From NCBI GenBank assembly GCA_964561005.1, contig CAZLNO010000001.1, positions 1 to 64,000 of the forward strand: a DNA stretch of 64,000 nucleotides, written 5' to 3'. A program made the position numbers and the translations under genes. This DNA comes from CAZLNO01 sp964561005. Its GTDB lineage: Bacteria > Pseudomonadota > Alphaproteobacteria > Kiloniellales > Rhodovibrionaceae. Of this stretch, positions 51,230 through 58,995 are shown in pieces. The notes below the pieces were generated by a model. It did not search any database. It was not told the origin of the DNA and saw only the letters and a program-made list of their open reading frames with translations. Position 1 is the stretch's first letter. The number at the start of each line of letters is the position of its first letter.

Positions 51230-53275
51230 TCAAACGTCCTTCATCAGCCGCAGCGAATCATGGATGGCGGCGTGGATGTTGCGGCTGGCCACGGCGTCGC
51301 CGACGCGAAAGAGCCGGTAGCGGCCCTCGGGGTTGCGCACCACGTCCTGGGGCCGACCGGCCAGGAGGGCGTCGTGATCCACCGCGCCGCCGTTGGACGA
51401 GCCGGCCTTGAGATCGAAGTAAAGCTCGTCCATCGGCAGCGTGCCGTGCTCCACCACCACCTGGTCGAACGGCAGCACGTGCTCCGCCTTGGCGTAGTCG
51501 TCCCAGAGCGTCGCCTCCAGCCGGTTGCCCGCCCCCTCCACGCGCAGCAGCCGGCGGTTCAGCGTCACCTGCACGCCGTGCTCGCCGAAGGCCTTGAAGT
51601 AGACCGGGTAGTTGGTGCCGCCGATGTCCGGCGCCAGGGCGCGCTCCGGCGTGACGTAGTGCACCCGGGCGCCCGCGCGCGCCAGGTATTCGGCGGCGGA
51701 GACGCCGGGATGGGCGCCGTTGTCGTCGAAGACCAGCACGTTCTCCGCCGGCCGGGCCTGGCCGCTCAGCACGTCCCAGGTCGTCCTGACCAACTCCTCC
51801 CCGGCCTCCAGGAAGCCGGTGTTCGGCAGCCCGCCGGCGGCGATGACGACCACGTCGGGGGTCTCGGCCAGCACGTCGTCGCGCTCGGCGAAGGTGTTGG
51901 TGCGGATCGGAACGCCGTAGTAGTCCAGTTCGCCCTCCAGCCAGTCGACGATGCCCAGCAGGTCGCGCCGGCGCTCCAGCGACGCGGCGAGGTTGATCTG
52001 CCCGCCGGGGCGATCCGCCGCCTCGAAGACCACCACCTCGTGTCCGCGCGCCGCCGCCACGCGCGCCGCCTCCAGCCCCGCCGGCCCGGCGCCGACCACC
52101 ACGACCTTGCGCGCCGGCCCGTCCGCAAGCGTCAGGGTGTGCGGCAGGCTCCGCTCCCGGCCCGTCGCGGCGTTGTGGATGCACAGCGCATCGCCGCCCT
52201 CGTAGATGCGGTCGATGCAGTAGCCGACGCCGACGCAGGGACGGATGCGCTCCTCCTCGCCACGTTGCAGCTTGGCGGCGATCCGTGGGTCGGCCATGTG
52301 CGCGCGCGTCATCCCGACCAGGTCGACGAAGCCCTCGGCCAGGGCGTGACGCGCCGTCGCCACCTCGTTGATGCGCGCGGCGTGCAGCACGGGGATGCCC
52401 AATTCGCGCTTCACCCGTCCGGCCAGGGCCAGGTGCGGAGCGGCCGGCGCGCCCATGCCGGGAATGACGTGGGACAGGCCCTCGTCGGTGTCGATGCGGC
52501 CCTTGATGACGTTGATGAAGTCGATCCGGCCGTCGGCGACCAGGCGGCGGGCGATCTCCATGCCCTCCTCCGCCCCCAGGCCGCCGTCGACCGTCTCGTC
52601 GATCACCATGCGGATGCCCAGGATGTAGTCCGGGCCGACCTGCCGCCGGATCTCCGCGAGGACCTCGTTGCCGAAGCGCATGCGGTTGTCCAGCGAGCCG
52701 CCGTAGGCGTCCTCGCGCCGGTTGGTCCGCGGCGACCAGAAGGCGTCCAGCAGGTGGCCATAGGCCTCGATCTCGATGCCGTCCAGGCCGCCCTCCCTGC
52801 ATCGCCGCGCGGCCGCGCCGAAGGCCCGCACCACGCGCTCGATGTCGAAGTCCTCCATCGCCTTCGGAAAGGCGCGGTGCGCCGGCTCGCGCACGCAGGA
52901 GGGCGACAGCACCGGCAGCCAGTCCGCCGTCATATTGGAGGTGCGCCGGCCCAGGTGGGTGATCTGGCACATCGCCGCCGCGCCGTGGGCGTGCACCGCC
53001 TCCGCCAGCGCCTGGAAGTGCGGCACGATAGCCTCGTCCCAGAGATGCAAATTGCCGAAGGCCGGCGGCGAGTCCCGGTCCACCACCGCCGAGCCGCCGA
53101 TGAAGGTCAGGGCGATGCCGCCCTTCGCCTTTTCCTCGTGGTAGCGCCGGTAGCGCTCGGTCGGCAGACCGTGCTCGGAATAGTTCGGTTCGTGCGCGGT
53201 GGAACAGACGCGGTTGCGCAGCCGCAGGTTCTTCAGCGTGAACGGCTGCAGCAGCGGGTCCTTGGTCGTCGCCAT
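51230..53275 (-). CDS. Old Yellow Enzyme-type demethylase/dehydrogenase (DgcA/StcD-like)
   Basis: A 681-residue protein: an OYE TIM barrel with FMN (residues 1-345; GAAAMCQITHLGRRTS, YGGSLDNRMRF), an iron-sulfur segment, and an FAD/NAD domain with VVVVGAGPAGLEAA (about residue 393). It resembles dimethylglycine- and N-methylproline (stachydrine)-demethylating proteins in rhizobia and pseudomonads more than dienoyl-CoA reductase. The cluster ligands are Cys347, Cys353 and Cys365, with the second canonical Cys replaced by Val350, so a standard 4Fe-4S cluster needs another ligand. AAGGTGAGG precedes Met 53275. The substrate remains a prediction. Confidence 0.87.
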   Translation of the reverse strand: MATTKDPLLQPFTLKNLRLRNRVCSTAHEPNYSEHGLPTERYRRYHEEKAKGGIALTFIGGSAVVDRDSPPAFGNLHLWDEAIVPHFQALAEAVHAHGAAAMCQITHLGRRTSNMTADWLPVLSPSCVREPAHRAFPKAMEDFDIERVVRAFGAAARRCREGGLDGIEIEAYGHLLDAFWSPRTNRREDAYGGSLDNRMRFGNEVLAEIRRQVGPDYILGIRMVIDETVDGGLGAEEGMEIARRLVADGRIDFINVIKGRIDTDEGLSHVIPGMGAPAAPHLALAGRVKRELGIPVLHAARINEVATARHALAEGFVDLVGMTRAHMADPRIAAKLQRGEEERIRPCVGVGYCIDRIYEGGDALCIHNAATGRERSLPHTLTLADGPARKVVVVGAGPAGLEAARVAAARGHEVVVFEAADRPGGQINLAASLERRRDLLGIVDWLEGELDYYGVPIRTNTFAERDDVLAETPDVVVIAAGGLPNTGFLEAGEELVRTTWDVLSGQARPAENVLVFDDNGAHPGVSAAEYLARAGARVHYVTPERALAPDIGGTNYPVYFKAFGEHGVQVTLNRRLLRVEGAGNRLEATLWDDYAKAEHVLPFDQVVVEHGTLPMDELYFDLKAGSSNGGAVDHDALLAGRPQDVVRNPEGRYRLFRVGDAVASRNIHAAIHDSLRLMKDV

Positions 53276-54113
53276 GACCTCACCTTGTGTTTCTTGCATG
53301 GTTGCAAGGCGCCGCGGCTCCGTGACCGCCGCCTATGCCGCTCGCATCCCTCGTCGGTCCCGACGACAGCCAAGCACGGCGCCTCGCCGGCACCGACACT
53401 GTGCACGACCCAGGCCGCGTCGGCCAGAGACTGGCCAAGCCACCGCCGGTCCACGTTGGAGTCGCACGGCGACGCGCGGCTCGCGAGCCGGCAAAAGAAA
53501 CGCCGGGGTCGAGCGGACCCCGGCGAGTGGAACAGGGAGGCGGCTCTCACACGCAAGAGGGCATCTCCAAGGCGCGCGGCCGTCGCAGGTGCGGCACCGG
53601 CCGGCCCGGGAGACGGCGAGCCCGATGGCTTCCCGCCCCCCAAGGCCGCGGCTGGCGCCCCCACTTCCCCCGAGGCACCTGACGACGGCCGAGGCCAAGA
53701 GCCGCGCCACGCGACCCGGCCAGGCGCGTCCGGCGACGCTGTCGGGCCCGACGAGGCGGGTCGGAACAGCCGGCCCCGGCAACGTGCCGGACGCGATGCG
53801 GGACCCCGAAGGTCCCCGCGGCCCTGGTCGGTCCGCAATGTCGATCCTAGGGCGCCGTCGCCGGCTGGACTGTGGGAAATCCCACACGCCGGAATCGGCA
53901 GGCCGCGAGCGACATCCGCCTCTCCGAACGCGAGCCCTTCCCCGCGAGGCCGCAAGGCCCCGCCTCGGACGGGGTCTGTGATGCGCGTCACCCGCCGGGC
54001 GACATGACGCTTGCTAGCGTGTCTTGCCAACAACGACGCGAAAAGCGATCGCCGTCACCCACAAGACGAGCGCCGGCGCTTGCCGCCGGCTTGAGAAAAG
54101 GAGCCATCGCGCC
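53276..54113. other. Large intergenic region holding a putative small RNA
   Basis: No convincing protein gene is found in these 838 bases; the long frames on both strands are of low complexity and Arg/Pro-rich, as expected in GC-rich non-coding DNA. It contains a putative minus-strand small RNA ending at 53493, and a 14-bp palindrome at 53477-53490 just beyond its terminator. The rest, about 53600-54090, shows nothing I recognise except promoter space for the next gene. Confidence 0.6.
53493..53600 (-). ncRNA. Putative anti-Shine-Dalgarno small RNA, copy A (5' end undefined)
   Basis: On the minus strand, CCTCCCTGTTC (53540-53530) is followed by CACT and a perfect 10-bp hairpin (53525-53516 with 53510-53501, loop of five), then TTTCTTTT (53500-53493): a classic intrinsic terminator. 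The same order of motif, hairpin and T-tract is found in copy B at 56.5 kb. No protein gene ends just upstream on this strand, so the RNA probably has its own promoter in the wide gap. CUCCC-containing small RNAs with this 3' structure (AbcR/alpha-r15, CcsR/cuckoo) are known in alphaproteobacteria. The 5' limit is a guess. Confidence 0.5.
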
Positions 54114-54392
54114 ATGAAGCACACGATCGCCTATCTCATGCTGGCAACTCTCTTCGCTGCCACCCTGCCCGCCGCCGCCCACGCGGGAAACCGGGGCGAC
54201 GGCGGCACGCACAAGGCGCGTTTTATCCGCCAGCAGATGACCGCATCGCAACGGACCGCCACGACCGACAACCCGGCACCGCGGAATCGGGCGGAAGAGC
54301 GGGCCGTGCCCGACACCCATGCGGTGGACTCCGCCGGGGCTGTCCCGCCGCACCTGCGCGTGCAGCTCGGCCGCGCGCACATCCGGAAATGA
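54114..54392 (+). CDS. Small exported protein of unknown function
   Basis: A 92-residue protein. A clear signal peptide (MKHTIAYLMLATLFAATLPAAAHA) is followed by a hydrophilic, probably disordered mature part rich in Arg, Thr and Ala. AAAAGGAG lies 10 bases upstream of ATG 54114. I recognise no domain. It is followed 70 bases later by the PagL-like gene on the same strand. Confidence 0.6.
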   Translation: MKHTIAYLMLATLFAATLPAAAHAGNRGDGGTHKARFIRQQMTASQRTATTDNPAPRNRAEERAVPDTHAVDSAGAVPPHLRVQLGRAHIRK

Positions 54393-54462
54393 CCTCGGCG
54401 CCGGCTGGCGGGTTCCCCGGTGAGGGGCGGCCGGCATCCCATGTCGACGCGGAAGCGGGCGA

Positions 54463-54978
54463 ATGAAACGCACTGGACTGATAATTCTGGCAGCCTGCCT
54501 GCCGTTGCCGGCGCAAGCCGCCGAGGGCGATTACCTGGTCGGCGGCGCCGGCGTGTTCGACGCCTTCGAGTTCGACGAGGAAACTGCGGAGGGCCGGATC
54601 GAGCTGCGCTCGGGCGAGAAGCTGGGGGCGGGTCTCTTCGGCTGGCGCTTCCAGGGGATCGGGCCAATGGTCGGTTTCGCCGCCAACACCGACGGCGGCG
54701 TGTTCGGCTACGGCGGACTTTACGCCGACATGCGCGTGACCGACAATATCGTCTTCCAGCCGAGCGCCGGCCTGGGCGGCTACTCCCAGGGCGACAGCGC
54801 CGAGCTGGGCGGCGTCTTCCAGTTCCATCTGGGCGCGGAGGTCGCCTACGAGTTCGACAACGGCGACCGAGCCGGCGTATATGTGACGCATATCTCGAAC
54901 GCCGACATCCACGACAGGAATCCGGGTGTGGAATCCGTGCTGCTGACCTACAGTATTTCCCTGGACCGCTTGTTCTGA
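54463..54978 (+). CDS. PagL-like lipid A 3-O-deacylase (acyloxyacyl hydrolase)
   Basis: A 171-residue outer-membrane protein. A signal peptide (to Ala20) is followed by eight likely beta strands and ends in Phe (SLDRLF). The PagL active-site segment is complete: HISNADIHDRNPGVES, with His143, Ser145 and Glu157 matching the catalytic triad of Pseudomonas PagL. The enzyme removes the 3-O acyl chain of lipid A in the outer membrane. The next gene, seven bases away, is a lipoprotein of unknown function. Confidence 0.85.
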   Translation: MKRTGLIILAACLPLPAQAAEGDYLVGGAGVFDAFEFDEETAEGRIELRSGEKLGAGLFGWRFQGIGPMVGFAANTDGGVFGYGGLYADMRVTDNIVFQPSAGLGGYSQGDSAELGGVFQFHLGAEVAYEFDNGDRAGVYVTHISNADIHDRNPGVESVLLTYSISLDRLF

Positions 54979-54985
54979 GCGCCGC

Positions 54986-55612
54986 ATGCCAAGGCGCCCG
55001 CCAGCCGGCATCCGCGCGCGCCTTCGTCTGGCCATCGGACCGGGGCTGGTTCTGGTCGCCGGCGTCCTGGGCGGCTGTGCCGACCTGCTGCGGCCGGAGA
55101 TGCCGGCCGTCGATCCGGCGGCCTTCGCGGTGCCCTCACCCTGCCGCGCGGACATGCGGGTCGAGAACAACGTGCTGGCCTGCGGCCGGCGCTTGATGAC
55201 CGTCGCCCGCGACTTCGGTCAAGCCGCTCACCGGCGCCTCGCCACCGTGCTGGAGGAGGACCTGGCGCCCCCCGGCAAGATCGCGCGCGCCCGGGAGGTC
55301 AGGCGGATGATCGGCAAGCACTGCCTGGAGGCGACACCGGAAATGATGGCGCTGTACGACGGCGGGGCGCGCGAAAGGGCCGTCGAGGAGGGGGTCGCGC
55401 CGCTATCCCGCTGCCTTCTCTATGCGGGCAAGGTCATGGCCCACTTCGGCGCGGCGGATCAGGCCGAGGCGCTCGACCGCGCGGTGCAGCGGCTGACCTA
55501 TGCCGTGCACGCGGACGACCCCTTCTTCGGTCCGCCGCCGGGCTACGACCTGGGTCCGGTCGCGCCGGAGGCGCGCTGCGGCCCCATCGACCCGGACCGC
55601 CGCCACGCGTGA
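54986..55612 (+). CDS. Putative lipoprotein of unknown function
   Basis: A 208-residue protein. A basic N-terminus and a hydrophobic helix lead to a lipobox VLGGC (Cys31). The mature part is mainly helical with several Cys (PSPCRADM, ENNVLACGRR, GKHCLEA, LSRCLLY, EARCGPID). I recognise no family. Its spacing of seven bases from the PagL-like gene suggests a shared transcript and perhaps an envelope role. Confidence 0.6.
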   Translation: MPRRPPAGIRARLRLAIGPGLVLVAGVLGGCADLLRPEMPAVDPAAFAVPSPCRADMRVENNVLACGRRLMTVARDFGQAAHRRLATVLEEDLAPPGKIARAREVRRMIGKHCLEATPEMMALYDGGARERAVEEGVAPLSRCLLYAGKVMAHFGAADQAEALDRAVQRLTYAVHADDPFFGPPPGYDLGPVAPEARCGPIDPDRRHA

Positions 55613-55619
55613 GCGGCGC

Positions 55620-56459
55620 TCACGGCGCCTCCGGGTCGGCGGCGCAGCGGAAACCCACCATGTCGAGCCCGATGTCGGGCGGGTTGCCGTGATGATAGCT
55701 GGCGCGCAGGCAGTGGGGATTGTTGCCCCAGCCGCCCCCGCGCAGCACAACCCGGTCCGGCCGGCCGGGGACGCGGCTGGACGTCCACTCCCAGACATTG
55801 CCCGCCATGTCGTGCAGGCCCTCGGGAGTCCGTCCCTTCGGAAAGCTGCCGACGGGCGCCGTGCGCTGGTAGCCGTCGGCGGCGTCGGGCGCGCAGCAGG
55901 CGACGGTGCCGAAGTTGGCCCGCCGGCTCGGCTGCTCGGGCGGCGCGTCGCCCCAGGGAAACAGCCGGCCGTCCGGCCCGGCCGCGGCCAGCGCCCATTC
56001 GCGCGAATCCGGCAGGCGCGCCCCGTGGAAGCGGCAGAAGGCGGCGGCGTCCTGCTGGGAGACCTGGACCACGGGATGCGCGCCGCGCGCCGCGATCGTG
56101 CTCTCGGGACCGAAGGGATGCCGCCAGTCCGCGCCGGCCACCCGCCGCCAGCGCCCGGTCCAGACATAGCCGAATCCCTTGCGCTCGGAATCGGTGAGGT
56201 GACCGGTCGCGGCGACGAAGGCGGCGAACTGGCGGTTCGTCACCTCGTGGCGCATCAGGCGGAACGGTGCGACGTCAAGCCCGTGCAGCCGCCCCGCAGG
56301 TCCCGTGTCCAGCCGGAGCCCCGGCGGCAGGCGCCCGCCGTCCAGCCTGACGAAGTCCAGCCGCCCGTCGGCCGCCGCCGATCCCGCCACGGCGAGCGCC
56401 CCGACCATCACGATCGCCCGCGGACACCAAGTGGCGGCGCGCGGCACGCAATCCAGCAT
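55620..56459 (-). CDS. Exported FGE-sulfatase (SUMF1)-domain protein
   Basis: A 279-residue protein. The first 32 residues are a likely signal peptide (ending GSAAADG). The FGE-sulfatase fold shows the early MRHEVTNRQFAAFVAATGH, LPDSREWALAAAGPDGRLFPWGD, MAGNVWEWTSS and RGGGWGNNPHCLRASYHH (each in part). True formylglycine-generating enzymes need two copper-binding Cys near the end; only one Cys is in the matching place and no sulfatase is nearby, so it may have another role. Start at 56459 has GGAGGG upstream. Confidence 0.85.
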   Translation of the reverse strand: MLDCVPRAATWCPRAIVMVGALAVAGSAAADGRLDFVRLDGGRLPPGLRLDTGPAGRLHGLDVAPFRLMRHEVTNRQFAAFVAATGHLTDSERKGFGYVWTGRWRRVAGADWRHPFGPESTIAARGAHPVVQVSQQDAAAFCRFHGARLPDSREWALAAAGPDGRLFPWGDAPPEQPSRRANFGTVACCAPDAADGYQRTAPVGSFPKGRTPEGLHDMAGNVWEWTSSRVPGRPDRVVLRGGGWGNNPHCLRASYHHGNPPDIGLDMVGFRCAADPEAP

Positions 56460-56832
56460 CGTCGACAAGCCCTCCAGCGCATTCACGATCCGCCGTTCGC
56501 AAATCCATCGTAAACCAAAAAGAAAGCCCCCTGGGAAACCCAGGGGGCAAGTTGAACAGGGAGGCTTCACGTCTGGGAGACGTAGGACCCGAAGGCCCCT
56601 TCCGGGCCTTGCACCCGGAACACGAACCGACGTCGCCGTCGGAAACCTGTGCATTTGCTGCGTTGCAGCAACCGCTGCCCCGGAAGATAGGGACTTCGCG
56701 AATTCAGAGAAGACCAAAACCGGCACGGGTGATATGTCGCTTCCGCATAGCTGTTGCGGAGACCGACAACCCGCTGCGCAGGATCGACATCGCCCCCGCG
56801 CCCGCCAGGGGACGCCGCGCAGGACCGGGCCG
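56460..56832. other. Intergenic region holding a putative small RNA
   Basis: It lies between the FGE-like gene and the LysR stop, both on the minus strand. It contains the terminator of the putative small RNA copy B (ending at 56517) and several hairpins. No peptide gene is evident. Confidence 0.6.
56517..56640 (-). ncRNA. Putative anti-Shine-Dalgarno small RNA, copy B (5' end undefined)
   Basis: On the minus strand, a 6-bp hairpin ACGTCT-CCC-AGACGT (56583-56569) is followed by GAAG, CCTCCCTGTTC (56564-56554), AACTT and a perfect 10-bp stem with a three-base loop (56548-56526), then TTTCTTTTT (56525-56517). This is a strong intrinsic terminator. Two further stems upstream (CCGG-rich, about 56585-56630) may belong to the RNA. 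Loops presenting CUCCC fit an anti-SD small RNA. It could instead be the processed 3' end of the lysR transcript, whose stop is about 285 bases upstream. Confidence 0.55.
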
Positions 56833-57723
56833 CTAGAAGCGCGACTGCGCGATCTGGCGGAAGAGGAAGTCGCGGAAGACCTGCAACCGTTTCGAATTCC
56901 GCAGTTCTTCGGGATAGACGAAGTAGGCGTCTATCTGCGGCCCCTCCAGCTCCGGCAGCACGCGGACCAGATCGTCGCGGCCCTGGACGACGAACTCCGG
57001 CAGCGCGCCGATGCCCACGCCGTTGCGGATGGCGCGCATGATGGCATAGACGTTGTTCACCATCATCGCCGGCCGGCGCGCGTCCTGGCCGTCGCGTCCG
57101 GCGCGCAACAGCCAGTTGACGTCCGGCACCGGCGCCTTGACGTCGTTGCCGTAGACGATCACTCGGTGGTTTTCCAGGTCGCCGACGTCCTTGGGCATGC
57201 CATAGCGCTGCACATAGCTGGGGGCGGCGTAGACGTGCATGTGCACGGTAAAGAGGTGGCGCTGAATCAGATCCGCCTGGCGCGGCGGCGACATCCGCAC
57301 GGCGACGTCCGCCTCACGCATCGAGAGGTCGAGTTCCCGATCCTCCAGCACCAAATGCACCTCGATCTCGGGATAAACCTCGATGAACTCACGCATGCGC
57401 GGGGCCAGCCAGGTCGAACCGAAGGCGACCGTCGTCGTGATGCGCAGCGGCCCCTTCGGCCGGTCCTTGCTCTCGGTGAGCTGCGCCTCGGTCATGGCCA
57501 GCTTGCCGAAGACCTCGTGCGCCGTGCGGTACAGCAACTCCCCCTGCTCGGTCAGCAGCAGGCCGCGCGCGTGCCGGTGGAACAGCGGCACCTTCAGCGA
57601 TTCTTCCAGCGCCGAGATCTGCCGGCTGACGGCCGACTGGCTCAGGTTCAGCAACTCCCCGGCATGGGTGAAGCTGCCCGCTTCCGCCACGGCATGGAAC
57701 ACGCGCAGCTTGTCCCAGTCCAT
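56833..57723 (-). CDS. LysR-family transcriptional regulator
   Basis: A 296-residue regulator. The N-terminal winged helix-turn-helix reads DWDKLRVFHAVAEAGSFTHAGELLNLSQSAVSRQISALEE (in part), and the effector domain contains LRITTTVAFGSTWLAPRMREF and GVGIGALPEFVVQ. It lies 192 bases downstream of trxB on the same strand; LysR genes next to trxB are frequent in alphaproteobacteria. ATG 57723 is preferred to 57774, since the DWDKLRVFHAV start is family-typical. The effector is unknown. Confidence 0.92.
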   Translation of the reverse strand: MDWDKLRVFHAVAEAGSFTHAGELLNLSQSAVSRQISALEESLKVPLFHRHARGLLLTEQGELLYRTAHEVFGKLAMTEAQLTESKDRPKGPLRITTTVAFGSTWLAPRMREFIEVYPEIEVHLVLEDRELDLSMREADVAVRMSPPRQADLIQRHLFTVHMHVYAAPSYVQRYGMPKDVGDLENHRVIVYGNDVKAPVPDVNWLLRAGRDGQDARRPAMMVNNVYAIMRAIRNGVGIGALPEFVVQGRDDLVRVLPELEGPQIDAYFVYPEELRNSKRLQVFRDFLFRQIAQSRF

Positions 57724-57915
57724 GATGCTGGGGCTGGGACCGGCATGAGGTCTGCTGGCTAACGGCTGTCGCATATCTCAAGCGTTCAGGTGCGCACCCG
57801 CCCCCTGTCCTCTCCGTCGCGGTCTGGTCACGCGCTCCGAGCCGCGCAACCTCGGCACTATAGCCATTCGCGGCGCGCATGTCCCGCTTTGAGTCAAAGG
57901 CCGCGCGGCGGTGCG

Positions 57916-58884
57916 TTATTCCGCGGCACGGGCCTCCGCGGCCTCCTGTTCGGCCAGGAAGCGCTCGGCCTCCAGCGCGGCCATGCAGCCCATGCCGGCC
58001 GCCGTCACCGCCTGGCGATAGATCTTGTCGCGCACGTCCCCGGCGGCATAAACACCCGACACGTTCGTCGCCGTGGAATCCGGCGCTGTCAGGATATAGC
58101 CGCCCTCGTCCATGTCGACCTGGCCGCGGAACAGCTTGGTGGCGGGATCGTGGCCGATGGCAATGAACACGCCGTCGACCGCCAGCTCCCCCGTCTCGCC
58201 GGTCTTGACGTTGCGGGTGCGCACGCCGGTCACGCCCGGCGGATTGTCCTCGCCCAGGATTTCCTCGACGACGGAGTCCCAGCGGAACTCGATCTTGGGA
58301 TTGCGGAACAGCCGCTCCTGCAGGATCTTCTCCGCGCGAAGCTGATCGCGGCGGTGGATCACCGTCACCTTCTCCGCGAAGTTGGTCAGGAACAGCGCCT
58401 CCTCGGCCGCGGTGTTGCCGCCGCCGACCACGGCGACCTGCCTGCCGCGATAGAAGAAGCCATCGCAGGTGGCGCAGGCCGACACCCCGGCGCCCATGAA
58501 CTTGCGCTCGCTCTCCAGCCCCAGCCAGCGGGCCTGGGCGCCGGTGGCGATCACCAGGGTATCGCCCAGGTAGGTGTCGCCGGAATCGCCCGTGGCGCGG
58601 ATCGGGCGCCTGGAGAGATCGACGTCCACGATGGTGTCGAACACCACCTCGGTCCCGACGTTGCGGGCCTGGGCCAGCATCTGCTCCATCAGCCAGGGGC
58701 CTTGAATCGGGTCGGCGAAGCCCGGATAGTTTTCGACGTCCGTGGTGATGGAGAGCTGTCCGCCCGGCTGCAGACCCTGCACCAGAACCGGCTTGAGGTT
58801 GGCGCGCGCGGCGTAGATCGCCGCGGTGTAGCCGGCCGGGCCGGAGCCGATGATCAGGATCTTGCTGTGATGTTCGCTCGCCAT
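57916..58884 (-). CDS. trxB: Thioredoxin-disulfide reductase
   Basis: A 322-residue FAD enzyme of the low-molecular-weight type. FAD loop IIGSGPAGYTAAIYAARA (11-28), redox pair Cys137 and Cys140 in CATCDGFFYRG, NADPH loop VVGGGNTAAEEALFL, and a C-terminal VYAAGDVRDKIYRQAVTAAGMGCMAALEAE (in part). It reduces thioredoxin with NADPH. It is divergent from the EnvZ-like kinase gene. Confidence 0.96.
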   Translation of the reverse strand: MASEHHSKILIIGSGPAGYTAAIYAARANLKPVLVQGLQPGGQLSITTDVENYPGFADPIQGPWLMEQMLAQARNVGTEVVFDTIVDVDLSRRPIRATGDSGDTYLGDTLVIATGAQARWLGLESERKFMGAGVSACATCDGFFYRGRQVAVVGGGNTAAEEALFLTNFAEKVTVIHRRDQLRAEKILQERLFRNPKIEFRWDSVVEEILGEDNPPGVTGVRTRNVKTGETGELAVDGVFIAIGHDPATKLFRGQVDMDEGGYILTAPDSTATNVSGVYAAGDVRDKIYRQAVTAAGMGCMAALEAERFLAEQEAAEARAAE

Positions 58885-58995
58885 GGCCGATTCCCTTCGT
58901 GATCCACGCTAGAACATAAGCAAAGGATTGTGGGGTCGCAACGCGCGCCGCCGGCCTCCCCTCCCGCACCGCCTTCGTGGTAGCTTGATGCCGCC

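Noticed and set aside
53501..53545. Hairpin plus GAACAGGGAGG read on the plus strand as an mRNA leader with a ribosome-binding site
   Set aside because: No start codon lies at a usable distance after the SD-like sequence in either copy, whereas on the minus strand both hairpins carry clean T-tracts.
53233..54033. 266-residue minus-strand frame in the gap next to the OYE-type gene
   Set aside because: No recognisable fold, strong Arg/Gly/Pro bias, and it contains the terminator hairpin of the putative small RNA.
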